64,000 bases of DNA from Chamaecrista fasciculata. Lineage: Eukaryota; Streptophyta; Magnoliopsida; Fabales; Fabaceae. This document shows positions 31,315 through 41,652 of this stretch, in pieces. Position numbers and translations under genes: made by a program. A model generated the notes under the pieces. It ran no database searches and had not been told where the DNA came from. It was given only the letters and a program-made list of their open reading frames with translations. The DNA lies in contig QANZ01016500.1 of assembly GCA_003254925.1 (NCBI GenBank), positions 33,065 through 97,064 of the forward strand, read 5' to 3'. How positions within the stretch are numbered: the stretch's first letter is position 1; each line of letters opens with the position of its first letter.

Positions 31315-33070
31315 GGCAAAACATCCTTTCATGCCCCTAACGTTTGCAGTGACTTTCAGTTATGCCCTTAACGTTTCATTTTGTTCAGACATGCCCTCAA
31401 TGTGCAACCAACGTTTCAATTATGCCCTCAATTTTGACTCAATGCACATGTGGCAATTTTTTTTGCTTATGTGTCATTTTTTTTGTTTGACTTGATTACG
31501 TGGCATCATGACTGGGCATTCTTATTTTTTTTTCCACCTTGGCATGATGACTGGATTTACATTTTTGAACATAAAAATTGAGTAAACTAGCAAATCAGTC
31601 CCTGGATTTACATTTTTCATCATCTTCATTCATTTTAGTCCCAAATTCTCAAAATAAAATTGTAAAGTGTCCCAAAACACTTCCAAACATTTCAATTTAG
31701 TCCTTAAAAGTATTAAAAACCCTAAAACCTAAACTCTAAAATTCTAAACCCTACATTCTGAGCAAAACCACGAGTTCTTGATGGCCAAAGCCATGGCTTC
31801 GAATTCCGATTTGGCTTTCGAGCTTCAGATGCAAGAAGCGGTAAATGCGTCTCTTGGTTCCCAAGCACCACCAGCTTCGCCGCCGTTTAACGCCGTCGTT
31901 TTCGCCGACGGCGACAAATCCGGCGGAGTTATGGATTTAGCGGCGAAGCTTATAGCAGAGGACGTGATGAGGTCCGTTCAAGAGCATAGCGACCACGAAC
32001 AATGCCAGGCGGAGATGGTGAGAATGAGGAACGATCTGGACCGTCGAATTTTCGACCAGTCTTTTGCGAGAAAGATTATTCAGATTCCAGAGGATGAGTG
32101 GAATAAGAACGGCGACAATTACCATTGGCGATACTCTGCTAACGGAGCTTCATCGTCGTCGCGGAACCCTAGCACTTCTGTTGTCGACGCAGAGTATTTC
32201 AGAGTGTACTGCAAGGGTTTGGTGAGCGAAGAGAAGGTTAGGGATATGACTGAGAAGGTGGCTGCCGTTGGAGTTGCCATTTGTAATTCGGTCGATCATA
32301 TGATTTTCTAGAAATTTAGGTCAAGGAATTGAAGGACATTGTTGATTATTACTACCAAATTACCATTTACAAATTACAATTAATTAAGTTATTTTATTAT
32401 GGTATGGGTGTTGCTGTGTCATTGAAGAATTATGTAATTTGAGGAGGGTCATGTGTTTGTTTAAATTACAAAGATGATGAAGATGATGAAGGTGAAGAAG
32501 ATGATGATGAAGAAGATGAAGATGATAATGAAATTAAGATTTAGGGATCAATTTTTTTTAATTCTGATTTAATAAATTTGAGGACCTAGGGACCAAATTG
32601 CAAGAGAGTGTTTTTTTAGGGGTTTAGGGGTTAGGGTTTAGAATTTTAGAGTTTAGGTTTTAGGGTTTTTAATACTTTTAAGGACTAAATAGAAATGTTT
32701 GGAAGTGTTTTGGGACACTTTACAATTTTATTTTGAGAATTTGAGACTAAAATGAATGAAGATGATGAAAAATGTAAATCCAGGGACTGATTTGCTAGTT
32801 TACTCAATTTTTATGTTCAAAAATGTAAATCCAGTCATCATGCCAAGGTGGAAAAAAAAATAAGAATGCCCAGTCATGATGCCACATAATCAAGTCAAAC
32901 AAAAAAAATGACACATAAGTAAAAAAAATTGCCACATGTGCATTGAGTCAAAATTGAGGCCATAATTGAAACGTTGGTTGCACATTGAGGGCATGTCTGA
33001 ACAAAATGAAACGTTAAGGGCATAACTGAAAATCACTGCAAACGTTAGGGGCATGAAAGGGTGTTTTGCC
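31315..33070. mobile_element. Pack-MULE-like TIR element (family B1) with an RBR ligase gene piece, inside the Helitron
   Basis: The ends are GGCAAAACATCCTTTCATG and CATGAAAGGGTGTTTTGCC. TTTATTATA flanks both (31306-31314 and 33071-33079), an exact 9 bp duplication. Each arm is about 450 bp: a B-type end, then GAGTAAACTAGCAAATCAG (an A-type terminus), then the TAGTCCCAAATTCTCAAAAT module and short CCCTAAA units. The core is host coding sequence. It interrupts a Helitron 3' segment, so it inserted after the Helitron. Confidence 0.85.
31781..32311 (+). CDS. Captured N-terminal piece of an RBR-type E3 ligase with RNase H-like domain
   Basis: An intact 176-residue frame from ATG (31781) to TAG. 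Phrases LAFELQMQEAVNASL, CQAEMVRMRNDLDRRIFDQS, FARKIIQIPEDEWNKNGDN, EYFRVYCKGLVSEEKVRDM and VGVAICNSVDHMIF match the N-terminus of plant RING-between-RING proteins that carry an RNase H-like domain before the RING. The match stops just as the RNase H-like domain begins; neither RING nor IBR is present. Without the RING it cannot act as a ligase. It could at most compete for partners of the N-terminal region. The coding sequence is uninterrupted and GC-richer than the arms. Expression is unknown. The region after the stop (about 32312-32500) is of unknown origin. Confidence 0.75.
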   Translation: MAKAMASNSDLAFELQMQEAVNASLGSQAPPASPPFNAVVFADGDKSGGVMDLAAKLIAEDVMRSVQEHSDHEQCQAEMVRMRNDLDRRIFDQSFARKIIQIPEDEWNKNGDNYHWRYSANGASSSSRNPSTSVVDAEYFRVYCKGLVSEEKVRDMTEKVAAVGVAICNSVDHMIF

Positions 33071-33152
33071 TTTATTATATTATGATATTAAGATTATATT
33101 AAAAGTTATTTCTTGAACTTAAACTTAAATAAATATTTACAAAGAAAAGCTC

Positions 33153-33181
33153 TCGCGCGTTGCGCGAATCCACCTCACTAG
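33153..33181 (+). terminator. Helitron 3' terminus: hairpin plus CTAG
   Basis: The stem TCGCGC/GCGCGA with loop GTT is followed by ATCCACCTCA and CTAG, then T. The spacing and the CTRR end fit Helitron 3' termini. The hairpin differs in sequence from those at 26766 and 29479, yet the 70 bp before it are alike. Confidence 0.8.
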
Positions 33182-33795
33182 TTTGTTTTAAAGACTTGGT
33201 GTCGGCAAACATAGGTAAAAAATCATGGACCTTTCTGTTCAGCAGTTTTGCCCATCCATCTTACCAAGAACAAAACAAAGCAAATTTCGGAACACGTTTC
33301 AGATTTTATTTTTCCATATTTGGGATCTGGAAAATCTGCAGATCAGAAGAGTGAAAATTCAAATTATAATTAACTTGAACAAGATAAGCTTTAATTTTCA
33401 ATAAAAGAAAATTAATGATCATTTTGGGTCAATTTTACTAATATTGTCTCTGCCTAATTGTATCACTCCTGGCATGCTTATATTTGATTATGACATGAAT
33501 GCCTAACAACTATTCCATTCATTAAGAACTTTTTTGATCCATTGAACCCAAAAAGAAAAATAATAATAATTATTATAGGAGTTCCTTGACAAATTTTTAG
33601 ACCTCGAAATTTTGCAATTCTATCCAATTATTTTGAAAGTGCAATTATTGTTATAAAAATTATGATAAATATTTTATAATTATTTGCAAATCTTTATCCA
33701 CAATGAAGGACTTTGAACTTGGGAGAACTGTGACTTTTGGGAGACAAAAAGCCAAAGATTGTGGCTTGGAGTACTCTAAGCCTCACAGCATAATA
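33182..33795. other. Host DNA right of the Helitron
   Basis: AT-rich, with no repeat phrase found elsewhere in the window. The 64-codon frame at 33160-33354 crosses the Helitron end and is not credible. Confidence 0.35.
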
Positions 33796-33805
33796 AATCA
33801 TAACT

Positions 33806-34013
33806 GATTTTTTTTTTTTTTAGAAAAAAAGTTTAGGTGAATTGGGTCCCGGGGCTCATTAAGGTCAGGACAGGCCTCAAGACTCTATGAGCGCTTAGAG
33901 AGGTACTTATAGATCGCCTACCAACAAGGCCTTCACATCGGTAGCGGGATTCGAACTCATGACCTTATGGGTTATGAGTTGACTCCTTACCAACTGAGCT
34001 AACATTTGTTGAC
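33806..34013 (-). mobile_element. tRNA-derived SINE, family 2 (copy a)
   Basis: On the minus strand: TTAGCTCAGTTGGTAAGGAG (box A-like), ATGAGTTCGAATCCCGC (box B), then a tRNA-unrelated body ending CACCTAAAC and an A tract (plus strand T run near 33810). AATCATAACT repeats on both sides (33796-33805 and 34014-34023). Copies b and c lie at 43848-44022 and 49653-49780. Confidence 0.75.
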
Positions 34014-34023
34014 AATCATAACT

Positions 34024-34943
34024 CATTGAAAAGAGATTAATTAGGTTAGCATTTAGACATAGTGAATATATGAAGTTGTGTAATCCCAGAAATTTAGGCA
34101 TGCCCTTAACTTGTCTAATCAATGCCATTAATCAATAAATGATTATGAAAAATATTAATTGGGGGTTTCAAATTTGAGTTTTCATTGGTTAGAATAATTA
34201 TGTTTTTATTTTAATGTAAAACAGAAAGAAATGAGGAATGAAATCTGAAAGACATCAAAATTTTTAAGCTAAGACTCCTGAAATTATTGTCACTGAGCCT
34301 ACATAATGACCTACATTTTTGTTTCATAGATTTTAGTGTAGATTAGCATACATTATTGAGAATAGTTAGGCTGAGTTAGAGAGATGAAGGGAGACACTTA
34401 GACCCAAAATTAGGGTAGTATGACTATTTTCCCAAAATTTTTGGGGTGTCTGGATTAAAAATTAAGTCAATTCAATTCATTATACAATTTTTTTTTTCTA
34501 TTGTCCATCTATATATATATAGAGTTTTGTTTTGATTAATTTAAATTCGATTTGCTTTGCGTTCCAGTTATGGTGGGAAAGTCCCACAATAAAAATAAAT
34601 ACATTCACAAATCACAAGTATTAAATTCAAAATCTTGTTAAAACTATACTAAGTTGCTTCCTATTTGAAACAACTGTTTATTGATTGACGATCACATTAC
34701 AAATACAATCATAAATACGAATATAAGTATAAATATATAAAACAATTTTGAACGAGATTAGTTGTTGTTTTATGAGGGCTAATCCTTCACAAATGCAAAT
34801 ATAAATGGATTTTTTATTAAAGATATTTATATTTAATGTTGACAGTGTAAAACTGATTATAGTAGCAAATACTTTTTAAGCTGCTAAAAAAAAGGAAATA
34901 TTTTCATTTATATCAATATCTACATGACATTATATAATTCTAA
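34024..34943. other. AT-rich intergenic DNA
   Basis: An (AT)n run lies at about 34510-34522. No ORF, no recognised element. Confidence 0.35.
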
Positions 34944-35454
34944 GGTAAATTATACTTTGGTACCATGTTGTTTAATCTTATTCCATTTTAGTATCATGTG
35001 GTTTAAAACGTGATATTTTAGTACCTCTGAAGTATGTATCGTTAACACTTTAGGTACCCTGAACAATTGTTCAGTTAGATTTGGACGGAATTAATGCACA
35101 TCTCATCACATGCCTCATTAAAATTTGATTTTCTCTAACTTTTGACAAAAACAAAAATCAAACACAATCTAGATTTCGAAAAAATACCTCTAAAATCTGA
35201 GAAATTTGAAAGATGTGTTTCGAAATCTAGATTGTGTTTGATCTTTGTTTTGGCCAAAAGTTAGAGAAAATTGAGTTTTACTGAGACATGTCAGATGCAC
35301 GTGTAAAATTTTCGTTCAAATTTAACGAAAAATTTGTTCATGGTACCAAAATATTAACAATACATATCTCAGGGTATCAAAATGTTACGTTTTAAACCAC
35401 ATAAAACTAAAGTAAAATGAGGTCAAACTACAAAGTACCAAAGAGTAATTTACC
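34944..35454. repeat. Inverted-repeat element (about 510 bp), MITE-like
   Basis: GGTAAATTATACTTTGGTACC at the left is answered by GTACCAAAGAGTAATTTACC at the right. The inner arms also pair (AATCTAGATTTCGAAA-like sequences near 35170 and 35222; TTTGATTTTCTCTAACTTTTG against CAAAAGTTAGAGAAAAT). No clean target duplication. A one-armed relative is at 6822-6960. Confidence 0.6.
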
Positions 35455-36034
35455 CTAATAATCTAATATAAAATATACCATGTATAAAAAGATTATTAAA
35501 AATAATTAATTATAACGACAACAACAAAAACTCTTTTATATTAGAAGGATTGGATGAACAGTAATGGTTGAGTGTTTTTTGGAACCTCCATCTCATCTCA
35601 TCTCATCTCATCCACATCATCATCTCATTCACAACATCACCTCATTATCTCTTACAATTACTAATCTATCCCTACTTATACACCTATAATTACCTATACT
35701 TTAATACAAATATAAAAAAAAAGAACGAGACAAAATAGTAATTTTACATACCCTCATTTATTACACTTATAATTTTCTCTCTCTATCTATCATTTCTCAT
35801 CATTTTTTTATCTTTTCCACTCACACACTTTTTCTCTTTCTCTCTCTCACACACACATACACCTCTTTCTCTCTCTCTCTCTTTCACACACCTCACACAC
35901 ACTCTTATATATATATATATATATATATGTAGAATTTATATTAATTTAATTAAACAAAAAATTTACAATATTATTATTTTTTTAGTTGCAATATTCTTCA
36001 TTCTTCAATCATGCTTGTCTCTTATATTATTATA
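35455..36034. repeat. Pyrimidine-rich low-complexity DNA
   Basis: CATCTCATCT repeats (35588-35640), CT and CA runs (35770-35900) and an (AT)n run (35907-35928). The CATCTCAT phrase returns at 37520-37690 and 38611-38650. No gene. Confidence 0.5.
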
Positions 36035-36042
36035 GAAAGAGT

Positions 36043-36593
36043 TAGGGGTGTTCACGGGCCGAGCCAGGTCCACGGCTGGCCCGAGACCCGACCCGGTACA
36101 GACCCGGGCTGGGCTGGGTCACCGGGTCCACCAGGGTCCGGCCGGGCAAAAAAAAATTTTTTAAAAAAATCTTTTTTATTTATTCTATATATTTTTTAAC
36201 TTATATATATTGGTAAAACAATTAATTTTGGATCAATTTAATGATGTTTTTATCAATAAAGACATTTAATTTGACTTAATTGTTAAAAAAATGTTGATTT
36301 AATTAAGATTAAATATATATTTTATGTATATTTTTAATATACAATTGATAAAAATAATAATAGATATGTATTTCTTACAATTAAAAAAATATTTAGTAGT
36401 ATAAAATATAAAAATAGTATAATAAAAAGTAAAAAAAAAAAAAAAAAAATTGGGGGTACCCCGGGCCGGGCCGGGTCTAGACTAGCTAGACCCGGACCCG
36501 GCCCGGTGACCCGGCTCGGCCCGGCCCGAACACCATCGGGCCGGGCCGGGTCCGCCGGGTTGGGCTGGGTCGCTGGGTCCATGAACACCCCTA
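36043..36593. mobile_element. Non-autonomous hAT element (551 bp) with exact 8 bp duplication
   Basis: The ends TAGGGGTGTTCA and TGAACACCCCTA are perfect inverted repeats. GAAAGAGT flanks both sides (36035-36042 and 36594-36601). The subterminal 120 bp on each side are strikingly G+C-rich, with GGGCCGGGCC, GACCCGG and ACCGGGT motifs in opposite orientation, around an AT-rich middle. There is no transposase. The two frames across it (36011-36199, 36334-36621) are spurious. Confidence 0.88.
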
Positions 36594-36606
36594 GAAAGAG
36601 TAATGC

Positions 36607-36766
36607 TATAAAAAGATCCATTGCTTAAGCAATGGACTTTTTATAGTCTATCTCTCTCTTTATCAAATCAAAAATTGAATATAAAACTTTGATGTGAGAG
36701 TGATTGATGGAGAGAGAGATAAACTGTAAAACTCTATTGCTTGAGCAATACAGTTTTTTATTGAGG
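36607..36766. repeat. Foldback element with two internal hairpins
   Basis: CCATTGCTTAAGCAATGG (36618-36635) is an 18 bp perfect palindrome, and TATTGCTTGAGCAATA (36735-36750) is a near copy. CTATCTCTCTC and GAGAGAGATAAACTG between them are inverted too. The whole unit folds on itself and lies immediately beside the hAT element. Confidence 0.55.
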
Positions 36767-36975
36767 AAAAAGTAAGACAATCTCATATATTGTATTTTGC
36801 TTCAGTTTTCGGTTATTCTGAGTTTGGATATGTTCTATATATGTAGACAGTGGTTTCATCCATATTTTTTTGTCAAATTAAAGGACTCATAAATCTAATA
36901 ACGGTAATGTATTGAATGGAGAAAATACAAAATGGCTCAAGTGTATGTACAGGATGAAAAAATATAGGGTTAAAG

Positions 36976-37290
36976 GGTCAATTTAGTCCTAAATGTATGC
37001 CTTAATATTCATTTTGGTCCATTATATTTCAAAATATTCAAATTGCTCCTAAATATTTGCAAAATGTTTCATTTTGGTCCCAACTATTGAATATGGCTTG
37101 TTTAGAGCTACATATTGTTCCCGAAGAATACTTTCTCTATCTAGTTGGGACTAAAAAGAAACATTTTACCAGCATTTAGGATCAAAATGAATTATTTTGC
37201 CAACATTTAGGATCAATATGAACATTTTGAAACATAATGGACCAAATGAATATTAGGGCATACATTTTGGATCAAAATGAACCATTGACC
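36976..37290. repeat. MITE of the 'GGTCCTAAAT' family, both termini present
   Basis: GGTCAATTTAGTCC with ATGTATGCC opens it; GGCATACATTTTGGATC and CATTGACC close it as inverted counterparts. Internal CATTTTGGTCC/GGACCAAATG pairs continue the fold-back. Relatives: 18148-18600 and 47905-48339. Confidence 0.6.
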
Positions 37291-37828
37291 AAACATTTTT
37301 GTGTTGTTTTGTTATTTGCATTATGGTCCTCAAACTATTCTTTGCTATTTTTTTTCGTTGGATTTCACAAATAGATCCGATTATTGATGACTGGGATTTC
37401 GTGTAAGCCCCAAGTTATCATTTACACATGTTAGGGATTGATTAATAGGACCGGTACAAATTTATGGACCAAATTGTATTCTTAAAAATAATTCCAATAT
37501 TATTTTCATTTTGGCCCTTCATCTCATCCACTTGGATTGACTTCTAACCCTTCATCCAAAAATTTCTCATCCTCACGCTTTCCAATAGCATATCACACTT
37601 TCCAATATCATCTCATCTCAATATCATTCCAATCAAACCACAGTCAAACACCTATCATCTCATCTCATTATTCCATCTCATCTCATTATTTCCTACCATT
37701 TCTACCCCTATACAAATTGAAAAAATCCATAAATCTATTTCAACCAACCACAATCATTACATACCCTTTTATATAATTTCACACACTATTTAACATCATT
37801 TTTTCTAAAATCACCAAAACACCAATAC
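37291..37828. other. Intergenic DNA, partly CATCTCAT-rich
   Basis: Pyrimidine-rich sequence at about 37500-37700 as at 35580. The 79-codon frame there is S/H-rich low complexity and not credible. Confidence 0.4.
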
Positions 37829-37836
37829 ATTATTTC

Positions 37837-38605
37837 CAATGATGTGAAAACCAGACCGGACCGCCCGGTCCGACCGCTAACCGCAGAGAGGAACGAGTTG
37901 GTCCAACCCAAAAAACCGAAGTGGGGGTTGGACCGAGAATAACCGGTAAAAAATCGGAAAACCGGGTCCAACCGTTGGACCAAATCGGCGGTTTGAGGAA
38001 TTTTTTTTTTTCATTTCAGATTTTTTTTTTTTCATTTCACTGCCTTCTTGGGGTAAAACTATACTTCTGCCCCCCAAACTTTCTAATTTCTAGGCTCCTA
38101 CCCCCTTTATTCTTTGAAACATCACATTAAGACCCTTAAAACTACTCAACTCCTCCACCATTGTATTCCTCATTTTGTCTACAACACTCCCATACCTTTG
38201 TTTCATTCTCATAATTATTTTTAACGTAACTTACAAACACATCTTTCACTTCTTTACTTTTCAGTTTAGTCCCTGGCAGATTCTCTTTCATACTTTTACC
38301 TCTTTTTTTCACCTATTTTACCATTCATTAGTTATATCCTTCCAAAGTCTCTTTGTAAATTATACTTCCATAATTATTTTATGCCTCTCAAATTCTATTA
38401 TCTATCAAAAAGGTCCTTCTTCAACAATTGGGGTATTACATCTCTTAGACCCCCAAAAAAAATATAGAGGGTTTATATTTGATATATTAAAAATAATTAT
38501 TTATTGCGTCATCTGGTCCGACCAATGGTTCAACCGGTTCAACCAATCAAACCGTGAACCGAACACTTGTCCGAGTCTTTGTCCGGTTCGGTTATGACAA
38601 CACTT
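37837..38605. mobile_element. hAT-like element (769 bp), 'GGTCCGG' family
   Basis: ATTATTTC flanks both sides exactly (37829-37836 and 38606-38613). The termini CAATGATGTGAAAACC and the complement of GGTTATGACAACACTT are imperfect inverted repeats, followed by opposed CCGGACCG and CCGGTTCGGTT motifs. The middle is T-rich and contains a 140-codon frame (38175-38597) of low complexity that I do not accept as a gene. The family also occurs at 41653-42237, 59305-59831 and as a remnant at 163-238. Confidence 0.65.
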
Positions 38606-38613
38606 ATTATTTC

Positions 38614-39389
38614 ATCTCATCCAATTCAAACTTAATATCATCTCATCCCATAAACTTGACTTGGATTGAAATAGTATGGCCCCCAAAGAGGCTCTAATGT
38701 GTTATGTCGTCATACATTTTTAATGGTTATATTATTAATACTTATATCCATCCTAATAGTTTTTCTTCTTATTATTATTACTGTTATTATTATTTTCCCT
38801 TACCCTTTTATTTGGCTAAATTTCATCTAGTCACTGTTACCCATAGAAATTTTTAACAACCTTCTTTATATATATATATATGACCAAATTACTTTATATT
38901 AGTCTTAATACTCTAACATTCTCTCTAATGAACTCATCTTTAATTCTATTATTTCTAATATGATTTTCGTTCAACAAAATATTCTTATTTCTGCTAAGTT
39001 GAATTCATGCTCATATTAACTTTTTATCATCTAATATTTAATATTATACAATAAAATAAGTCATGTGACCAAAAAAATACAATAAAATAAGTCTTATATC
39101 TATAGTTGTGCTATAAAATGTTCTCTCAAGTTCAATTAAGTGGTCCTTTTCTATCATAAATAACATTTTAGGCTTTCTTCTATTTCATTCATCTTACTTG
39201 GATCTTATAATTTATATCCTTCCCTATTTCTCCATTAAAAACAATAAATTAATTCAATTAACTCAATAAAAATAAAGAATAGTTAGAATTAGTAAGTGAA
39301 AAGTCACTAAATGAATTAACTACTCACTACTTTTTTTGATGAGTAATAATAATTAATAATTTGAGAAAAATGGTGAACAAAAGGAAAGT
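38614..39389. other. AT-rich intergenic DNA
   Basis: An (AT)n run lies at about 38868-38881, with simple-sequence A/T elsewhere. No gene. Confidence 0.4.
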
Positions 39390-39640
39390 CTGGAATCTCG
39401 GGCGACCAAGACTACATTGTGGGGATCACGGGTCCCACATCAGTGGGCCCGAAACCAAGTTCGATTTACTATGACTAGACGATGCAACAAAGGAAGACAA
39501 CATGACATAAAATACAGTTCGATAAACCTCTCTAGTTCTAATAATCATGATAATGACTTTCTGCAAGGAGACGTATTGACGCGTGCCGAATCGCCTTGTT
39601 TCTCGGCCTCCAAATCACGTCCATTGCCTCGTTACTCACT
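39390..39640. other. Island of non-repetitive, GC-richer DNA with TCP-type sites
   Basis: This stands out from the AT-rich surroundings. GGTCCCAC (39431-39438) and GTGGGCCC (39443-39450) both fit the TCP consensus GTGGGNCC, and ACGCG and CACGTCC motifs follow. A 95-codon frame (39417-39704) crosses it, but the product is not recognised. It could be a promoter fragment, a captured piece or an exon remnant. Confidence 0.3.
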
Positions 39641-40247
39641 ACTTCTTTTAATTTATTGTAAAGATCATTTAAAAATATATATATTATTTGAACTAATATC
39701 ATAATTTTGATCTTAAAATTAATATTTGCATGTTTTTTATTAAGACATACATAGCCACTACAGTTATATTATATGATTTTGTGGACTTCTAATCATTAGT
39801 TTGACAAATTACGTATTAAAATAAATGTTGACATAAAATATTACAGAAGTTATAAAATAATATAAAGAAGTTAAGTAATTTTTTACTGTTTATAATATAT
39901 TAAAGGCTAAAGTGCAATTTTTGTTCTGCGACTTTGAGGTAAGTTGCAATATAGTCTTTTATTTTTTTTTTCTTACGATTTTGATCTTATATCTTTTTTA
40001 GAAGTTTCACTCTTTGGTCTTATATCTTTTTTTATTTTTAAATATGATAGCGACAAGTTCAAAGTCACGTGTTACTAATTACGAGTTATTTAAATTATTT
40101 AATTGGAGCCGTCAGCAACTAAGGTCAAAATGAGTTCCAAAAGTGGGTCGTTCATTTTACAATAAATAAAATGAAGTTAGTAATATCTTACATGTTTCAA
40201 GTTCGATTTTGAAAAATTCAAAGCTATGTGTTTTTTTTTCCATATCA
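39641..40247. repeat. AT-rich DNA with a diverged MITE remnant
   Basis: 39905-40215 contains phrases of the 19352-20096 element (GGAGCCGTCAGCAACTAAGG, GTTCCAAAAGTGGGTCG, CATGTTTCAAGTTCG). No terminus is intact. Confidence 0.4.
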
Positions 40248-40258
40248 AATACACATAA

Positions 40259-40930
40259 GAAATAAGAATTATCTTCTGCTGGGGTTTCAAAAAAAAGAAG
40301 CAGATTGGGGGCTGCCGCTGCATAGTGGTAGTCCCCTCCTCCGTTTTTTTCTTTTGTTACGCAGTAGAAAATCCCTTCCTCTTGAGAGTCCCTCTCTCTC
40401 TTTATGGGAGTGTTATTTTGTTTTCTAAGGGTTTGTGGCGACTGTGTTCTGGATCAAGGCTCCCACGACATCGATCTGGTCTAGCTTTCTCTGCAACGGT
40501 GACTCTGGACAAGGCATTCCACTGCGGCTTCCTGGTTTGGTTTTGGTTTTGGGTGCTCTTCCACAATGTTGTTTCTTGGCGTTTTATCAAATAATTATTG
40601 TTGCTTTGAGTCTGATTATGTCTTTAATTAAAGTAGTGTCTTTTTTAGATGACTTTATTTATATTTTTGGTTCTTTAGTTGGTTGTAGCTTTAGTTGAAT
40701 CCCTAGATCCGCTAACTTGGCAGCTGATTGTCTTGCCAATTTTTCTGAAACGAGGATGGGACCTCTTGGATGGGTTGCAAACTCCCCACCTTCGTCAGTT
40801 GATATCTTGTCTAGTGTTACTGTTCATACTAGGGAGGGATTGGTTAACTTTGTTTTGTTTTCGTTTTCGTTTGTATTGTGTTTGGTTTTGCCTTACTTTT
40901 GAATGAATTATTTTTCAGGCAAAAAAAAAA
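40259..40930 (+). mobile_element. Internally deleted LINE-like element with poly(A) and target duplication
   Basis: AAATACACATAA lies before it (about 40247-40258) and after its A10 tail (about 40929-40940). The last 250 bp encode an L1-type RNase H domain end (NLAADCLANFSETRMG then LGWVANSPP) and a 3' UTR ending TTTTTCAGGC before the poly(A). The first 300 bp look like a leader (CTCTCTCTCTTT, CTAAGGGTTTGTGGCGAC). The reverse transcriptase is missing. The element at 57649-58209 has the same layout and the same inner junction, so this is a non-autonomous family and not a single random deletion. Confidence 0.65.
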
Positions 40931-40940
40931 TACACATAAT

Positions 40941-41644
40941 AAAGATAGAAGTAAGAAAAAAATACAATTGTTAATATTTGTAATTTTTTTCCCAAATAAA
41001 TTGTATAAAATTTATAAACATAAGTATCCTTAATTAATTCTTTATATTATTATATCCCAATAGAAATTAATTGGATAATCTTATTCTTAAGATTAGAAAC
41101 ATTGGAAGATCTACGAAATTACTGGTGAAATTTAATGGAAATAAGTTGTGTGAATACTGGATAAGTGGATAGACATTTCTTAATTGGGTACGTTTGTGTT
41201 AAAAGCTAATAGAATAGTCGGTGTAAGAATAGGACACAAGTTGGCCTGGGTGTTCTAATTATTGAAACCTAATTGAAGATTTGGTAGTCAAAGTTTGATT
41301 TCAGTGAACATTTGTATTTGTATTAAGAAAACACAGGTTTGACCGCCCACACTGTTCAATGTTGAATTTGAATTTTCATTCTACACAACACTTCCCACAA
41401 AATAAATGCAATTAATCTACAAAACAAGGTCACTTCTATATGTATATTTACAGAGGGTTTTTTTTTAACACAAATTAATCCTTGTGTTTTGTTTATTAAA
41501 TTACAGTTAACTGTCTTGATATATATATATATATATAATTATATATATATTTGTTAACAAAAGCCAGCCCTATATAAAGTTGATAAAAATGTATAGTTAA
41601 GGCGATGTTAACAAAATAATATAAGTTTAATAAATGTTATAACA
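40941..41644. other. AT-rich intergenic DNA
   Basis: An (AT)n run lies at 41519-41550. No gene or element defined. Confidence 0.35.
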
Positions 41645-41652
41645 TAGAATGA

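Larger units (their letters stand above)
26276..33181 (+). mobile_element. Helitron cluster with repeated 3' ends, helicase and RPA-like gene remnants
   Basis: Copies of one 3' terminal segment (phrases AGATTAAAGAAT.AAATG, AAATAAGTATTTACAA, GAAAAGCTC, then a GC hairpin) occur up to about 26340, 26782, 27711, 29495 and 33181. The last ends with hairpin TCGCGC-GTT-GCGCGA (33153-33167), 10 bases of spacer and CTAG (33178-33181) followed by T, the canonical Helitron 3' terminus. Inside lie a PIF1-type helicase remnant and an RPA1-like gene, the two accessory genes expected in plant Helitrons. No HUH/Rep nuclease domain is seen, so the cluster is not autonomous. The 5' TC terminus is not located. 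Confidence 0.8.

Noticed and set aside
38175-38597. 140-codon ORF
   Set aside because: T-rich, F/S/I-dominated translation inside a hAT-like element. It contains the element's right terminus.
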